NCBI RefSeq assembly: GCF_001548475.1 | Contig: NZ_LRUJ01000023.1 | Span: 1 to 64,000, forward strand | Length of the DNA: 64,000 nt | Reading direction: 5' to 3' | From: Bordetella hinzii LMG 13501 | GTDB lineage: Bacteria > Pseudomonadota > Gammaproteobacteria > Burkholderiales > Burkholderiaceae_B | Part shown: positions 52,907 through 60,378 of the stretch, one piece after another | Position numbering within the stretch: position 1 is the stretch's first letter | Layout of the letters: every line of letters starts with the position of its first letter | Position numbers and translations under genes: made by a program | Notes under the pieces: generated by a model | What the model was told of the DNA's origin: nothing | Database searches by the model: none | The model's input: the letters and a program-made list of their open reading frames with translations, nothing else

Positions 52907-54382
52907 ATGCTCGATCTCTTCTCCGGCCTGGACCTCTGGATCGGTCTCAGCCTTGTTCTGGCCCTCACTTTTGTACTCGCCTTCGAATTCATCAACGGTT
53001 TCCACGACACGGCCAACGCCGTGGCCACCGTCATCTACACCAAGGCCATGCCGCCGCATCTGGCGGTCGTGCTTTCCGGCATATTCAATTTTCTCGGCGT
53101 GCTGCTTGGCGGCGTGGGCGTGGCCTACGCCATCGTGCACCTGCTGCCCGTAGAACTGCTCATCAATGTCGACACCGGGCGCGGCCTGGTCATGGTCTAC
53201 GCCATGCTGGCCTCGGCCATCGCCTGGAACCTCGGGACCTGGTATTTCGGCATCCCCGCCTCCAGCTCCCACACCCTGATCGGCTCTATCCTGGGCGTGG
53301 GGCTGGCCAACGCCCTGCTCACGCACGTGCCCCTGGGCGCCGGCGTGAACTGGGGCAAGGCGGTCGATATCGGCCTGTCGCTGCTGGTCTCCCCGGTGGC
53401 GGGTTTCCTGGTCGCCGCGGGCGTGCTGGTCCTGCTCAAGCGCATCTTCCCGCTGTCCAAGATGCACAAAACCCCCGAACAGCGCCGCGCCCTGGACGCC
53501 AAGAAGCATCCGCCCTTCTGGAACCGCCTGGTGCTGGTGCTCTCGGCCATGGGCGTGAGCTTCGTGCACGGCTCCAACGATGGCCAGAAAGGCATCGGGC
53601 TCATCATGCTGGTCCTGATCGGCATCGTGCCGGCCAAGTTCGTGCTCGACGTCAACGCCACCACCTATCAGATCGACCGCACCCGCGACGCAGCCGCCCA
53701 CCTGTCGGCCTTCTATGACCGCAATGCCGCCACCCTGGGCGATTACCTGGCGCTGTCGCGCGGCGGCAAGGGCAGCGACCTGCCCGCCAACTTCCGCTGC
53801 GATCCGCAACTGACCACGGCGACCATCGACGCGCTGCAGACCCGCCTGAAGGGCGTGCACGACTATGCCCAGCTCGCGCCGGCCGACCGCGTGGCGGTGC
53901 GCCGCTACCTGCTCTGCCTGGACGACACCGCCAAGAAAGTCCTGGCCGGGCAAAATCTCGATGCGCGCGAGCGCACCGACCTGCAGCGCCTGCGCGCCGA
54001 CCTGACCGCCACCACCGAATACGCGCCCCTGTGGGTGATCGTCGCGGTGGCGCTGGCCCTGGGCACGGGCACCATGGTCGGCTGGCGCCGCGTGGTCCTG
54101 ACCGTGGGCGAGAAAATCGGCAAGCAGGGCATGACCTACGCCCAGGGCATGGCGGCCCAGGTGACCGCCGTGGGCGCCATCGGCCTGGCCAATGTCTTCA
54201 GCCTGCCGGTCTCCACCACCCATGTGCTGTCCTCGGGCGTGGCGGGCACCATGGTCGCCAACCGCAGCGGCCTGCAAGGCAGCACGGTGCGCAACATCCT
54301 GCTGGCCTGGGTGCTGACCCTGCCCGCCTCCATGCTGCTGGCCGCCGGCCTGTACTGGATCGGCATCATGATCGTGGGCTGA
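52907..54382 (+). CDS. Low-affinity inorganic phosphate transporter (PiT family)
   Basis: 491 residues with about ten helices. PiT signature repeats: INGFHDTANAVATVIYTKAM in the N-terminal half and SFVHGSNDGQKGIGLIML in the second, with SLPVSTTHVLSSGVAGTM near the end. A large soluble loop of about 140 residues (around 245-375) interrupts the middle. The start at 52907 (MLDLFSGLDL) is chosen because the upstream frame has no hydrophobicity. Related to PitA. Confidence 0.93.
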   Translation: MLDLFSGLDLWIGLSLVLALTFVLAFEFINGFHDTANAVATVIYTKAMPPHLAVVLSGIFNFLGVLLGGVGVAYAIVHLLPVELLINVDTGRGLVMVYAMLASAIAWNLGTWYFGIPASSSHTLIGSILGVGLANALLTHVPLGAGVNWGKAVDIGLSLLVSPVAGFLVAAGVLVLLKRIFPLSKMHKTPEQRRALDAKKHPPFWNRLVLVLSAMGVSFVHGSNDGQKGIGLIMLVLIGIVPAKFVLDVNATTYQIDRTRDAAAHLSAFYDRNAATLGDYLALSRGGKGSDLPANFRCDPQLTTATIDALQTRLKGVHDYAQLAPADRVAVRRYLLCLDDTAKKVLAGQNLDARERTDLQRLRADLTATTEYAPLWVIVAVALALGTGTMVGWRRVVLTVGEKIGKQGMTYAQGMAAQVTAVGAIGLANVFSLPVSTTHVLSSGVAGTMVANRSGLQGSTVRNILLAWVLTLPASMLLAAGLYWIGIMIVG

Positions 54383-54404
54383 CGGCAAGGAGTAATATCT
54401 CCTC

Positions 54405-55064
54405 ATGTCCGCTCCGGTCCTGCACTACATCTATGACCCGCTTTGCGGCTGGTGCTACGGCGCCAGCCCGCTGGTCGACGCCTCGCGCGCCATCGAGGGA
54501 CTGCGCATCGAGCCCCATGGCGGCGGCATGATGATGGGCGGCAACCGCCGCCCCGTCAGCGAAGCCTTGCGCAACTACGTCATGCCGCATGATGAACGCA
54601 TCGCGGCCATGACGGGCCAGGTGTTCGGGCCGGATTATTTCGACGGCCTGCTGCGCGACACGACGGCCGTGTTCGACTCCGCCCCGCCGACCACGGCGGT
54701 GCTGGCCGCCGCCGAGCTGGGCGGGCAGGACGCCGCGCTGGACATGCTCAAGCGCATCCAGACCGCCCACTACGTCCAGGGCAAGCGAGTGGCGGAGCTG
54801 GAGGTGTTGGCCGCCCTGGCCAGCGAGATCGGCCTGGCCGCGGGCGACTTCGCCGTCCGCTGGGAACAGCTGACCGGCGCCGCCCTGCACGCGCATATCG
54901 CCGACAGCCGCGCCCTGCTGGAGCGGCTGGGCGGCACGGGCTTTCCGACCTTCGCCTTGCAGACCCTGCATGGCTACACCGTGCTGGAACCCGGCCGCTA
55001 TCTCGGCCGTCCCGCCGAATGGCAGCATATGCTGCGCACCCGCATCGCGGCCGCGCAGCCCTGA
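54405..55064 (+). CDS. DsbA-family oxidoreductase
   Basis: Thioredoxin-fold protein of 219 residues without a signal peptide, so cytoplasmic. Active site CGWC (Cys14-Cys17) and the cis-Pro loop GTGFPTF. The inserted helical domain resembles the FrnE/YwbO-type DsbA family. Substrate unknown. It follows pit by 22 bases with an AAGGAG ribosome site, so co-transcription with pit is possible. Confidence 0.88.
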   Translation: MSAPVLHYIYDPLCGWCYGASPLVDASRAIEGLRIEPHGGGMMMGGNRRPVSEALRNYVMPHDERIAAMTGQVFGPDYFDGLLRDTTAVFDSAPPTTAVLAAAELGGQDAALDMLKRIQTAHYVQGKRVAELEVLAALASEIGLAAGDFAVRWEQLTGAALHAHIADSRALLERLGGTGFPTFALQTLHGYTVLEPGRYLGRPAEWQHMLRTRIAAAQP

Positions 55065-55069
55065 ACGCC

Positions 55070-55681
55070 TTACTCGAGCGGTCCGCCGTCGCGCTGCAGG
55101 GCGCGGTGCAAGGCCGGCCGGTCGGCCAGGCGCTCGATATAGCTCGAAAAAGGCTCGGTCTCGGGCATGGCGCCCACGCGCGTCAGGTATTGCATGGCGC
55201 CGCCCAGCACCACGTCCGCCGCGCTGAAGGCTTCGCCCAGCAAATAGGGGTGCGCCTGCAGGCGGCGGCTCAGCACCGTGAGCACTTCCTCAAGCGAGGC
55301 CCAGCCGAAGGGCCCGGGCTCGTTCTCGATCTTGCGCACGCTATCGGCGATGGCCGGCTCGAACACCCCGGTGGAATACGCCAGCCAGCTCAGATAAGGC
55401 CCGCGCAGCGGATCGCCGGCCAGCGGGCCCAGCCCCCGGTCGGGAAAAAGATCCGTGAGATAGAGGGCGATGGCGGGCGTCTCGAATACCGGCACGCCGT
55501 CATGGACCAGGGCGGGCACCTTGCCATGCGGATGGATCTGCCGATAGCTGTCCGGCGGCGGTTCGCCCTGGCCGCGCCGGCGGATGGCCACGTTCTGGAT
55601 GGCGTAGGACACGCCAAGTTCTTCGAGCAGCCACAGCGTGCGGAAAGAACGCGATTGCGGCGCGTGATAGAGCGTCAACAT
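55070..55681 (-). CDS. Glutathione S-transferase family protein
   Basis: 203 residues. N-terminal thioredoxin-like domain MLTLYHAPQSRSFRTLWLLEELG with HGKVPALVHDG and the ETPAIALYL glutathione-site region; an all-helical C-terminal domain (GEAFSAADVVLGGAM). The likely catalytic residue is a Ser or Tyr near residue 10. Substrate unknown. Confidence 0.88.
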   Translation of the reverse strand: MLTLYHAPQSRSFRTLWLLEELGVSYAIQNVAIRRRGQGEPPPDSYRQIHPHGKVPALVHDGVPVFETPAIALYLTDLFPDRGLGPLAGDPLRGPYLSWLAYSTGVFEPAIADSVRKIENEPGPFGWASLEEVLTVLSRRLQAHPYLLGEAFSAADVVLGGAMQYLTRVGAMPETEPFSSYIERLADRPALHRALQRDGGPLE

Positions 55682-55746
55682 GGGCAGGATCTCCTGGGGG
55701 GGCGCGCCACGCGCGCCTGCCCGTCCATTGTGCCTGCAGGCGCGGT

Positions 55747-56088
55747 TCAGCCCAAGCCTGCCAGCATGGCCCCATAAACGATCAGCCCCGCGATGACCGC
55801 CACGCCGCTGTTGCCCGACAGCCGGACGGCCAGCGCCGTCACGGCCAGCCCGGCCAGATATGGCAAGAGCGCGGCGACCCGCTGCCCGCCCCAGAGATCC
55901 GGCACGATGACGGCCGCCGCGATGGCGGCCAGCAGCGCCGGCCCCAGGGCCGAGAGCGCCGAACCCTCTTCGGACAGCTTGCGCAGCAGCCGGTTGCGCG
56001 AAGACAGCATGAAAGGCAGCCCGCGCGTGAGATAGGTGATGACGGCCATGGCCAGCACCGCCGCCCAGAAATCCAGCCCGCCCTTCAT
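55747..56088 (-). CDS. AzlD-type branched-chain amino acid transport subunit
   Basis: 113 residues, four hydrophobic segments with AVLAMAVITYLTRGLPFMLSSR typical of AzlD. Works with AzlC to export branched-chain amino acids. The start (ATG at 56086-56088) overlaps the azlC stop as ATGA. Confidence 0.85.
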   Translation of the reverse strand: MKGGLDFWAAVLAMAVITYLTRGLPFMLSSRNRLLRKLSEEGSALSALGPALLAAIAAAVIVPDLWGGQRVAALLPYLAGLAVTALAVRLSGNSGVAVIAGLIVYGAMLAGLG

Positions 56089-56783
56089 GCCTTGTCCTTG
56101 CGAAAAACCAGGCAGCCCGCCAGGGCGCCCATGAGAATGCCCAGCGTGCCGTGGCCGGCCGCGGTCAACACCGCGCTCACGCCAAAGCCGGCGGCCAGCG
56201 GCAGCAGCAGGCCGCGCCGGACTGTCTGGCAGACCAGCGCCAGGAAAAGCGCCGGCAAGGCGAAACGCATGACCTGGGACAGCACCGGATAGTGCTGCTC
56301 CAGGCCGTCTCCGGCGAACACGCCCACGGCGGTGCCGGCGATCCACGTCAGCCAGGCGCCCAGGCCCAGGGCCGTCATCCAGCGCGCGCGCTGCGCGGGC
56401 GGGACGTCGCCCAGCTGCTGCAGCGCGGTGGCGAATACCTCGTCAGTCAGCAGAAACGCCAGGCGCAGCCGGGTGCGCAGGGATTCGGGCAGCAGGCGGC
56501 CCAGGAGAGGGCCATAGAGCAGATGGCGGGCGTTGAGCAGCGAACACAGCGCCACCACCCATAGCCAGGGCGTGCCCGACTTGATGGACGCCAGCAGCAG
56601 GAACTGGCTGGCGCCGGCATAGACCAGGGCCGATATCAGGATGACCTGGTAGGGAGCCAGGCCCACGCCGGTCGCGGCGATGCCAAAGGCCACCGCCACC
56701 GGAAAATACCCGATCATCACGGGCAGGCAGGCCCTTGCGCCCGCCGCGGCGCCCAAGGGCGCCGGTACAGCATCGGATTTCAT
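56085..56783 (-). CDS. azlC: AzlC-type branched-chain amino acid exporter
   Basis: 232 residues with several membrane segments: MIGYFPVAVAFGIAA, YQVILISALVYAGASQFLLL, LNARHLLYGPLLGRLLP and AFLLTDEVFATAL are typical AzlC blocks. First gene of azlC-azlD. Confidence 0.9.
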   Translation of the reverse strand: MKSDAVPAPLGAAAGARACLPVMIGYFPVAVAFGIAATGVGLAPYQVILISALVYAGASQFLLLASIKSGTPWLWVVALCSLLNARHLLYGPLLGRLLPESLRTRLRLAFLLTDEVFATALQQLGDVPPAQRARWMTALGLGAWLTWIAGTAVGVFAGDGLEQHYPVLSQVMRFALPALFLALVCQTVRRGLLLPLAAGFGVSAVLTAAGHGTLGILMGALAGCLVFRKDKA

Positions 56784-56832
56784 GGGTTCGCAGTGTGTCG
56801 AAACCCCTATTGTAAGGAGGGCCGCGCCGGCC

Positions 56833-57147
56833 TCAATTGCCCAGGCCCAGGGCGCGCAGCTGTCCTTTGAGGCGGCGGATTTCCTGGCTCAGGTCCAGGA
56901 TGAGCGCGGCGGCGTCCAGGCCCGCGCCAAAATCGCGCTCCAGCCGGCGCGCATCCATGGCCCGGCGCAGATCGGTGCTCTCGAAACGCCAGGCCGCCGG
57001 ATGGCTCCCGTGCGCGGCGACGATGCCGACCTCGACCAGGCGGGCGACCCACTCGACCTCGGCTTCGCAGGCTCGCGCCAGGTCCTCGGCGGTCAGGGGA
57101 TCCGTAGGGCAGACAACGGTGGTATGGGTGACGGTGATGGATTTCAT
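56833..57147 (-). CDS. cbpM: Chaperone modulator CbpM
   Basis: 104 residues, MerR-like helical fold that binds the J-domain of CbpA and inhibits it. Features: PLTAEDLARACEAEVEWVARLVEVGIV and a C-terminal coiled helix LDLSQEIRRLKGQLRAL. Starts 2 bases after the cbpA stop, the usual arrangement. Confidence 0.88.
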   Translation of the reverse strand: MKSITVTHTTVVCPTDPLTAEDLARACEAEVEWVARLVEVGIVAAHGSHPAAWRFESTDLRRAMDARRLERDFGAGLDAAALILDLSQEIRRLKGQLRALGLGN

Positions 57148-57149
57148 CT

Positions 57150-58088
57150 TCAGACCCCCAAGTTGCGACGTGGATTGAACGGCAGTTGTTCAGCCAGCGT
57201 TTTGTAGGCCTGGCGCGCCGCATCAGTATCGGCCGGCGGCAACACCAGGTCCAGCACAAGATACAAATCCCCCGGCGGATCGCCCGGAATGCCGCGTCCG
57301 CGCAACCGCAGCTTGCGGCCGTTGCGGGATCCGGCCGGCACCGACACCTCCAGCGTGCCGCCGGGCGTGGGCACCTGGATGGAAGCGCCCAGGGCCGCCT
57401 CCCAGGGCGCGATGGGCAGATCCATGTAGAGGTCGCGGCCTTCGGCGCGATAGCGCCCATGGGGCCGGAACCGGATTTCCAGGTAGAGATCGCCCGCTTC
57501 GCCGCCGCCATAACCGGGCAGGCCCTGGCCGGCCAGGCGGATGAACTGCCCTTCGCGCACCCCGGCCGGGATGTTCACGCTCAGGGTGCGGCTGCGGATC
57601 TGCGGCTGCCCTTGGGCGTCGGGCTGCATGGAGCGCAGGCTGATCTCGCGCGTGGCGCCGTGCAGGGCATCGTCGATCTCGACTTCGATGGCCGCGTGCT
57701 GGTCTTCGCCGCGCGCGCGGAAATTCTCGTGCTGGGCGCGGCGGCGCTGTTGGCCGCCGAACAGCGCCGAGAAGAAATCGCTGAAATGCGGGTCGCCCTC
57801 GCCGCCCGGCTGATAATGGAATTCAAAACCCTGGTCCCAGCCCGGCGGCGGCTGGAAGCCCCCGTCGGGCGACACGCCGGCGGCCAGATTGTCGTAGGCC
57901 TGGCGCTTTTCCTTGTCGCGCAGCACATCGTAGGCTTCGTTGACATCGCGCATGCGCGCCTCGGCATCGCTTTCCTTGCTGACGTCGGGATGGTATTTGC
58001 GGGCCAGCTTGCGGTAGGCGCGGCGGATGTCGTCTTCGGAGGCGGAACTTTCCACGCCGAGAATCTTGTAGTAGTCCTTGAACTCCAT
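57150..58088 (-). CDS. cbpA: Curved-DNA-binding protein / DnaJ-class co-chaperone CbpA
   Basis: J-domain protein acting with DnaK and binding DNA. 312 residues from the ATG at 58086-58088 (MEFKDYYKILG). J domain 1-68 with the HPD motif (KYHPDVSKE), a Gly/Phe-rich linker (GFEFHYQPGGEGD) and two C-terminal substrate-binding domains, no zinc fingers, so the CbpA/type II class. An ATG 6 codons upstream is possible. A heat-shock-type promoter lies about 120 bases upstream. Confidence 0.93.
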   Translation of the reverse strand: MEFKDYYKILGVESSASEDDIRRAYRKLARKYHPDVSKESDAEARMRDVNEAYDVLRDKEKRQAYDNLAAGVSPDGGFQPPPGWDQGFEFHYQPGGEGDPHFSDFFSALFGGQQRRRAQHENFRARGEDQHAAIEVEIDDALHGATREISLRSMQPDAQGQPQIRSRTLSVNIPAGVREGQFIRLAGQGLPGYGGGEAGDLYLEIRFRPHGRYRAEGRDLYMDLPIAPWEAALGASIQVPTPGGTLEVSVPAGSRNGRKLRLRGRGIPGDPPGDLYLVLDLVLPPADTDAARQAYKTLAEQLPFNPRRNLGV

Positions 58089-58206
58089 ATTCCGGCTCTC
58101 TTCCATAAACAGGTGCCCCAGGGTGGAACCCGGTGGGGATCAGCGGCCTGATTCCGACGCGGGGCGGGCAACCGGCGCCTGGAGGCAGGGCGTGCGACTT
58201 TTACAA

Positions 58207-58234
58207 GATAGGGGTTATGGCCGGGATTTTCAAT
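58207..58234 (-). promoter_or_regulatory. Candidate sigma-32 promoter of cbpAM
   Basis: Minus strand: ATTGAAA (58228-58234; consensus CTTGAAA), 13 bp, CCCCTATC (58207-58214; consensus CCCCATNT). It lies about 120 bases upstream of cbpA, fitting a chaperone gene. Confidence 0.5.
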
Positions 58235-58298
58235 CGCGCCGGCCGCGCGCCCGCGCACGGCATAATCACGGATTCCTACATCAACATGCCCGAGAGCC

Positions 58299-58784
58299 GT
58301 GATCGCCATCACCCAAGCCGATTTCCAAGACCCCGCCCATGCCCAGGCCGTGCTGGACCTGCTGGACGAGTACGCCCGCGACCCCATGGGTGGGGGGGAA
58401 CCGCTGTCGGCCCATGCGCGGGCGAACCTGATTCCCGAGCTGGCGCGCCGCCCCGCCGCGCGCGCGCTCATCGCCTGGGCGGATGGCCAGCCCGCGGGGC
58501 TGGCCATCACCTTCGAAGGCTTCTCGACCTTCGCCTGCCAGCCGTTGCTGAACCTGCACGACTTCATGGTGTCGTCGCGCTTTCGCGGCCAGGGCATCGC
58601 CCAGCGGCTGCTGGCCGCGCTGGACGACCTCGCGCGCGGCCTGGGCTGCTGCAAGATCACGCTCGAAGTCCTCGAAGGCAACGAGGCCGCGCGAGCCCTC
58701 TACCGCAAGGCCGGCTACGACGGCTATGCCCTGCAGGAAGCAACCGGCCGGGCCCAGTTCTGGCAAAAAAAACTCGCCGCCTGA
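58299..58784 (+). CDS. GNAT acetyltransferase
   Basis: 161 residues starting with GTG at 58299 (encoded as MIAITQADF). Acetyl-CoA motif A in LHDFMVSSRFRGQGIAQRLLAAL and motif B in CKITLEVLEGNEAARALYRKAGY. Substrate unknown. Divergent from cbpA; the cupin gene follows after 31 bases. Confidence 0.87.
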   Translation: MIAITQADFQDPAHAQAVLDLLDEYARDPMGGGEPLSAHARANLIPELARRPAARALIAWADGQPAGLAITFEGFSTFACQPLLNLHDFMVSSRFRGQGIAQRLLAALDDLARGLGCCKITLEVLEGNEAARALYRKAGYDGYALQEATGRAQFWQKKLAA

Positions 58785-58815
58785 CTCCTTTCCCCTCTTT
58801 TAGCAGGATCCCGCC

Positions 58816-59145
58816 ATGAAAATGCACGACATCCCTTTCGGCGTCACCGACTGGAGCCAGGTGCCCCCGACAGAACATCCCGGCGACACCGGCAAGGCCA
58901 TCTGGCGCACCCGCCACTTCGGCGATATCCGGGTACGCATGGTGGAGTACACACCGGGCTATCTGGCCGACCACTGGTGCAGCAAGGGCCACATCCTGTT
59001 CTGCCTGGAAGGCGAGCTGCACACCGAACTCGAAGACGGCCGGCGCTTCGTGCTGACCCCCGGCACCAGCTACCAGGTAGCCGACCAGGCCGAAGCCCAC
59101 CGCTCCTCGGCCCCGTCCGGCGCGCGGCTTTTCATCGTCGATTGA
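58816..59145 (+). CDS. Small cupin-fold protein with DHWC motif
   Basis: 109 residues. A single-domain cupin with GYLADHWCSKGHILFCLEG: the DHWC box at about 52-55 stands where other cupins have HxH metal ligands. The later half is VLTPGTSYQVADQAEAHRS. It belongs to the uncharacterised cupin family named for this motif as I recall it. Activity unknown. Confidence 0.78.
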   Translation: MKMHDIPFGVTDWSQVPPTEHPGDTGKAIWRTRHFGDIRVRMVEYTPGYLADHWCSKGHILFCLEGELHTELEDGRRFVLTPGTSYQVADQAEAHRSSAPSGARLFIVD

Positions 59146-59230
59146 GGCCGCCGCGCCACAGGCCCGATGACCCGGCGCGGCGCATGCGCTACCCTTGAGG
59201 CACGATGCGCCGCGCTGTCGGAGACCCCTG

Positions 59231-59866
59231 TTGAATCCTGCCCTGACGCTGTATCTCGATTCGAATTTTCTCAGTCCCTATGCCATGTCCACGCACGTGG
59301 CCCTGGCCGAGAAAACCCTGCCGTTCGAAATCCGGCTGGTGGACCTGGCCGCCTGTGAGCAATTCATGGCGCCCTATGCGCAGCGCGCGCCCACCTGCCG
59401 GGTCCCCGCCCTGTCGCACGAGGGTTTCCACCTCACCGAATCGAGCGCCATCGAGGAATACCTCGAAGAATGCTTCCCGCCGCCGCGCTATCCCGCGCTG
59501 TACCCGGCCGATACCCGGGACCGCGCCCGGGCGCGCCAGCTGCAGGCCTGGCTGCGCAGCGATCTGCTGGCCCTGCGCCAGGAACGCCCCACTGAAAACG
59601 TCTTTTATGCCGAGGCCGACACGCCGCTTAGCGATGCCGCGACGCCGGCCATGGGCAAGCTGCTGCGCGTGGCCGAATTGCTGCTCAAGCCCGGCCAGCG
59701 CGAACTGTTCGGCGCCTGGTCCATCGCCGACACCGAACTGGCCCTCATGCTCAAGCGCCTGACCCGCGCCGAGCTGCCGGACTGGCTGGCCGACTATGCC
59801 GATCATCAATGGCAAAGAGCCTCGGTCCAGCAATGGCTGCGCCACAACCAGGACGCGCGCAACTAA
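59231..59866 (+). CDS. yfcF: Glutathione transferase, YfcF type
   Basis: 211 residues when started at the TTG at 59231 (read MNPALTLYLDSNFLSPYAMS), chosen because it has GGAG 7 bases upstream and aligns with the known YfcF N-terminus. Diagnostic blocks: FHLTESSAIEEYLEE, RARARQLQAWLRSDLLALRQERPTENVF, and GAWSIADTELALMLKRL. YfcF of E. coli has glutathione-dependent peroxidase and transferase activity. Confidence 0.87.
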   Translation: MNPALTLYLDSNFLSPYAMSTHVALAEKTLPFEIRLVDLAACEQFMAPYAQRAPTCRVPALSHEGFHLTESSAIEEYLEECFPPPRYPALYPADTRDRARARQLQAWLRSDLLALRQERPTENVFYAEADTPLSDAATPAMGKLLRVAELLLKPGQRELFGAWSIADTELALMLKRLTRAELPDWLADYADHQWQRASVQQWLRHNQDARN

Positions 59867-59879
59867 GAGGAGGCCGGGC

Positions 59880-60275
59880 ATGCTGCTGCTGGACCACGTT
59901 TCCATTGCCGTGCCCGACCTGGCCATAGCCCGTCCCTTTTATCATGCCATCATGGCCGTGCTGGGCGCGCGCATCGTCTACGACGACGCCGACCGCATCG
60001 GCTATGGCGAACGCAACCGCCCGGGCGATGACGGCCATAGCTATCTGGCCGTCCTGCACAGCCCCGATGCCCGGGCCGCCGCCGGTCGCCATTGGTGCTT
60101 CCGGGCGCCCAGCCGCCTGGCCGTGGACCGCTTCCATGCGGCCGCCCTGGCCCACGGCGGCCAGGATGCCGGTCCGCCCGGCCTGCGCATCCACTACCAT
60201 CCCCAGTACTATGCCGCCTTTGTCCTGGACCCGGCCGGCAACCGTCTCGAAGCGGTCTGTCATGGATTAGATTAG
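59880..60275 (+). CDS. VOC-family (glyoxalase/bleomycin-resistance fold) protein
   Basis: 131 residues from the ATG at 59880, with a GAGGAGG ribosome site. Two beta-alpha-beta-beta-beta halves: LLLDHVSIAVPDLAIARPFYHAIMAVLG and the C-terminal IHYHPQYYAAFVLDPAGNRLEAV. Likely a metalloenzyme (ligands His6, His108 or Glu near the end) or a dioxygenase-like protein. Substrate unknown. Follows yfcF by 13 bases. Confidence 0.82.
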   Translation: MLLLDHVSIAVPDLAIARPFYHAIMAVLGARIVYDDADRIGYGERNRPGDDGHSYLAVLHSPDARAAAGRHWCFRAPSRLAVDRFHAAALAHGGQDAGPPGLRIHYHPQYYAAFVLDPAGNRLEAVCHGLD

Positions 60276-60378
60276 GATCAAACCGCCATTGTTGCGGCGC
60301 AGCATGGGTTTGCGGTGTAATGGACCCATCCCCCCCTCCCGGGGAGCCGGCCACGAGCCGATCTAGCAGGAGACCGCC

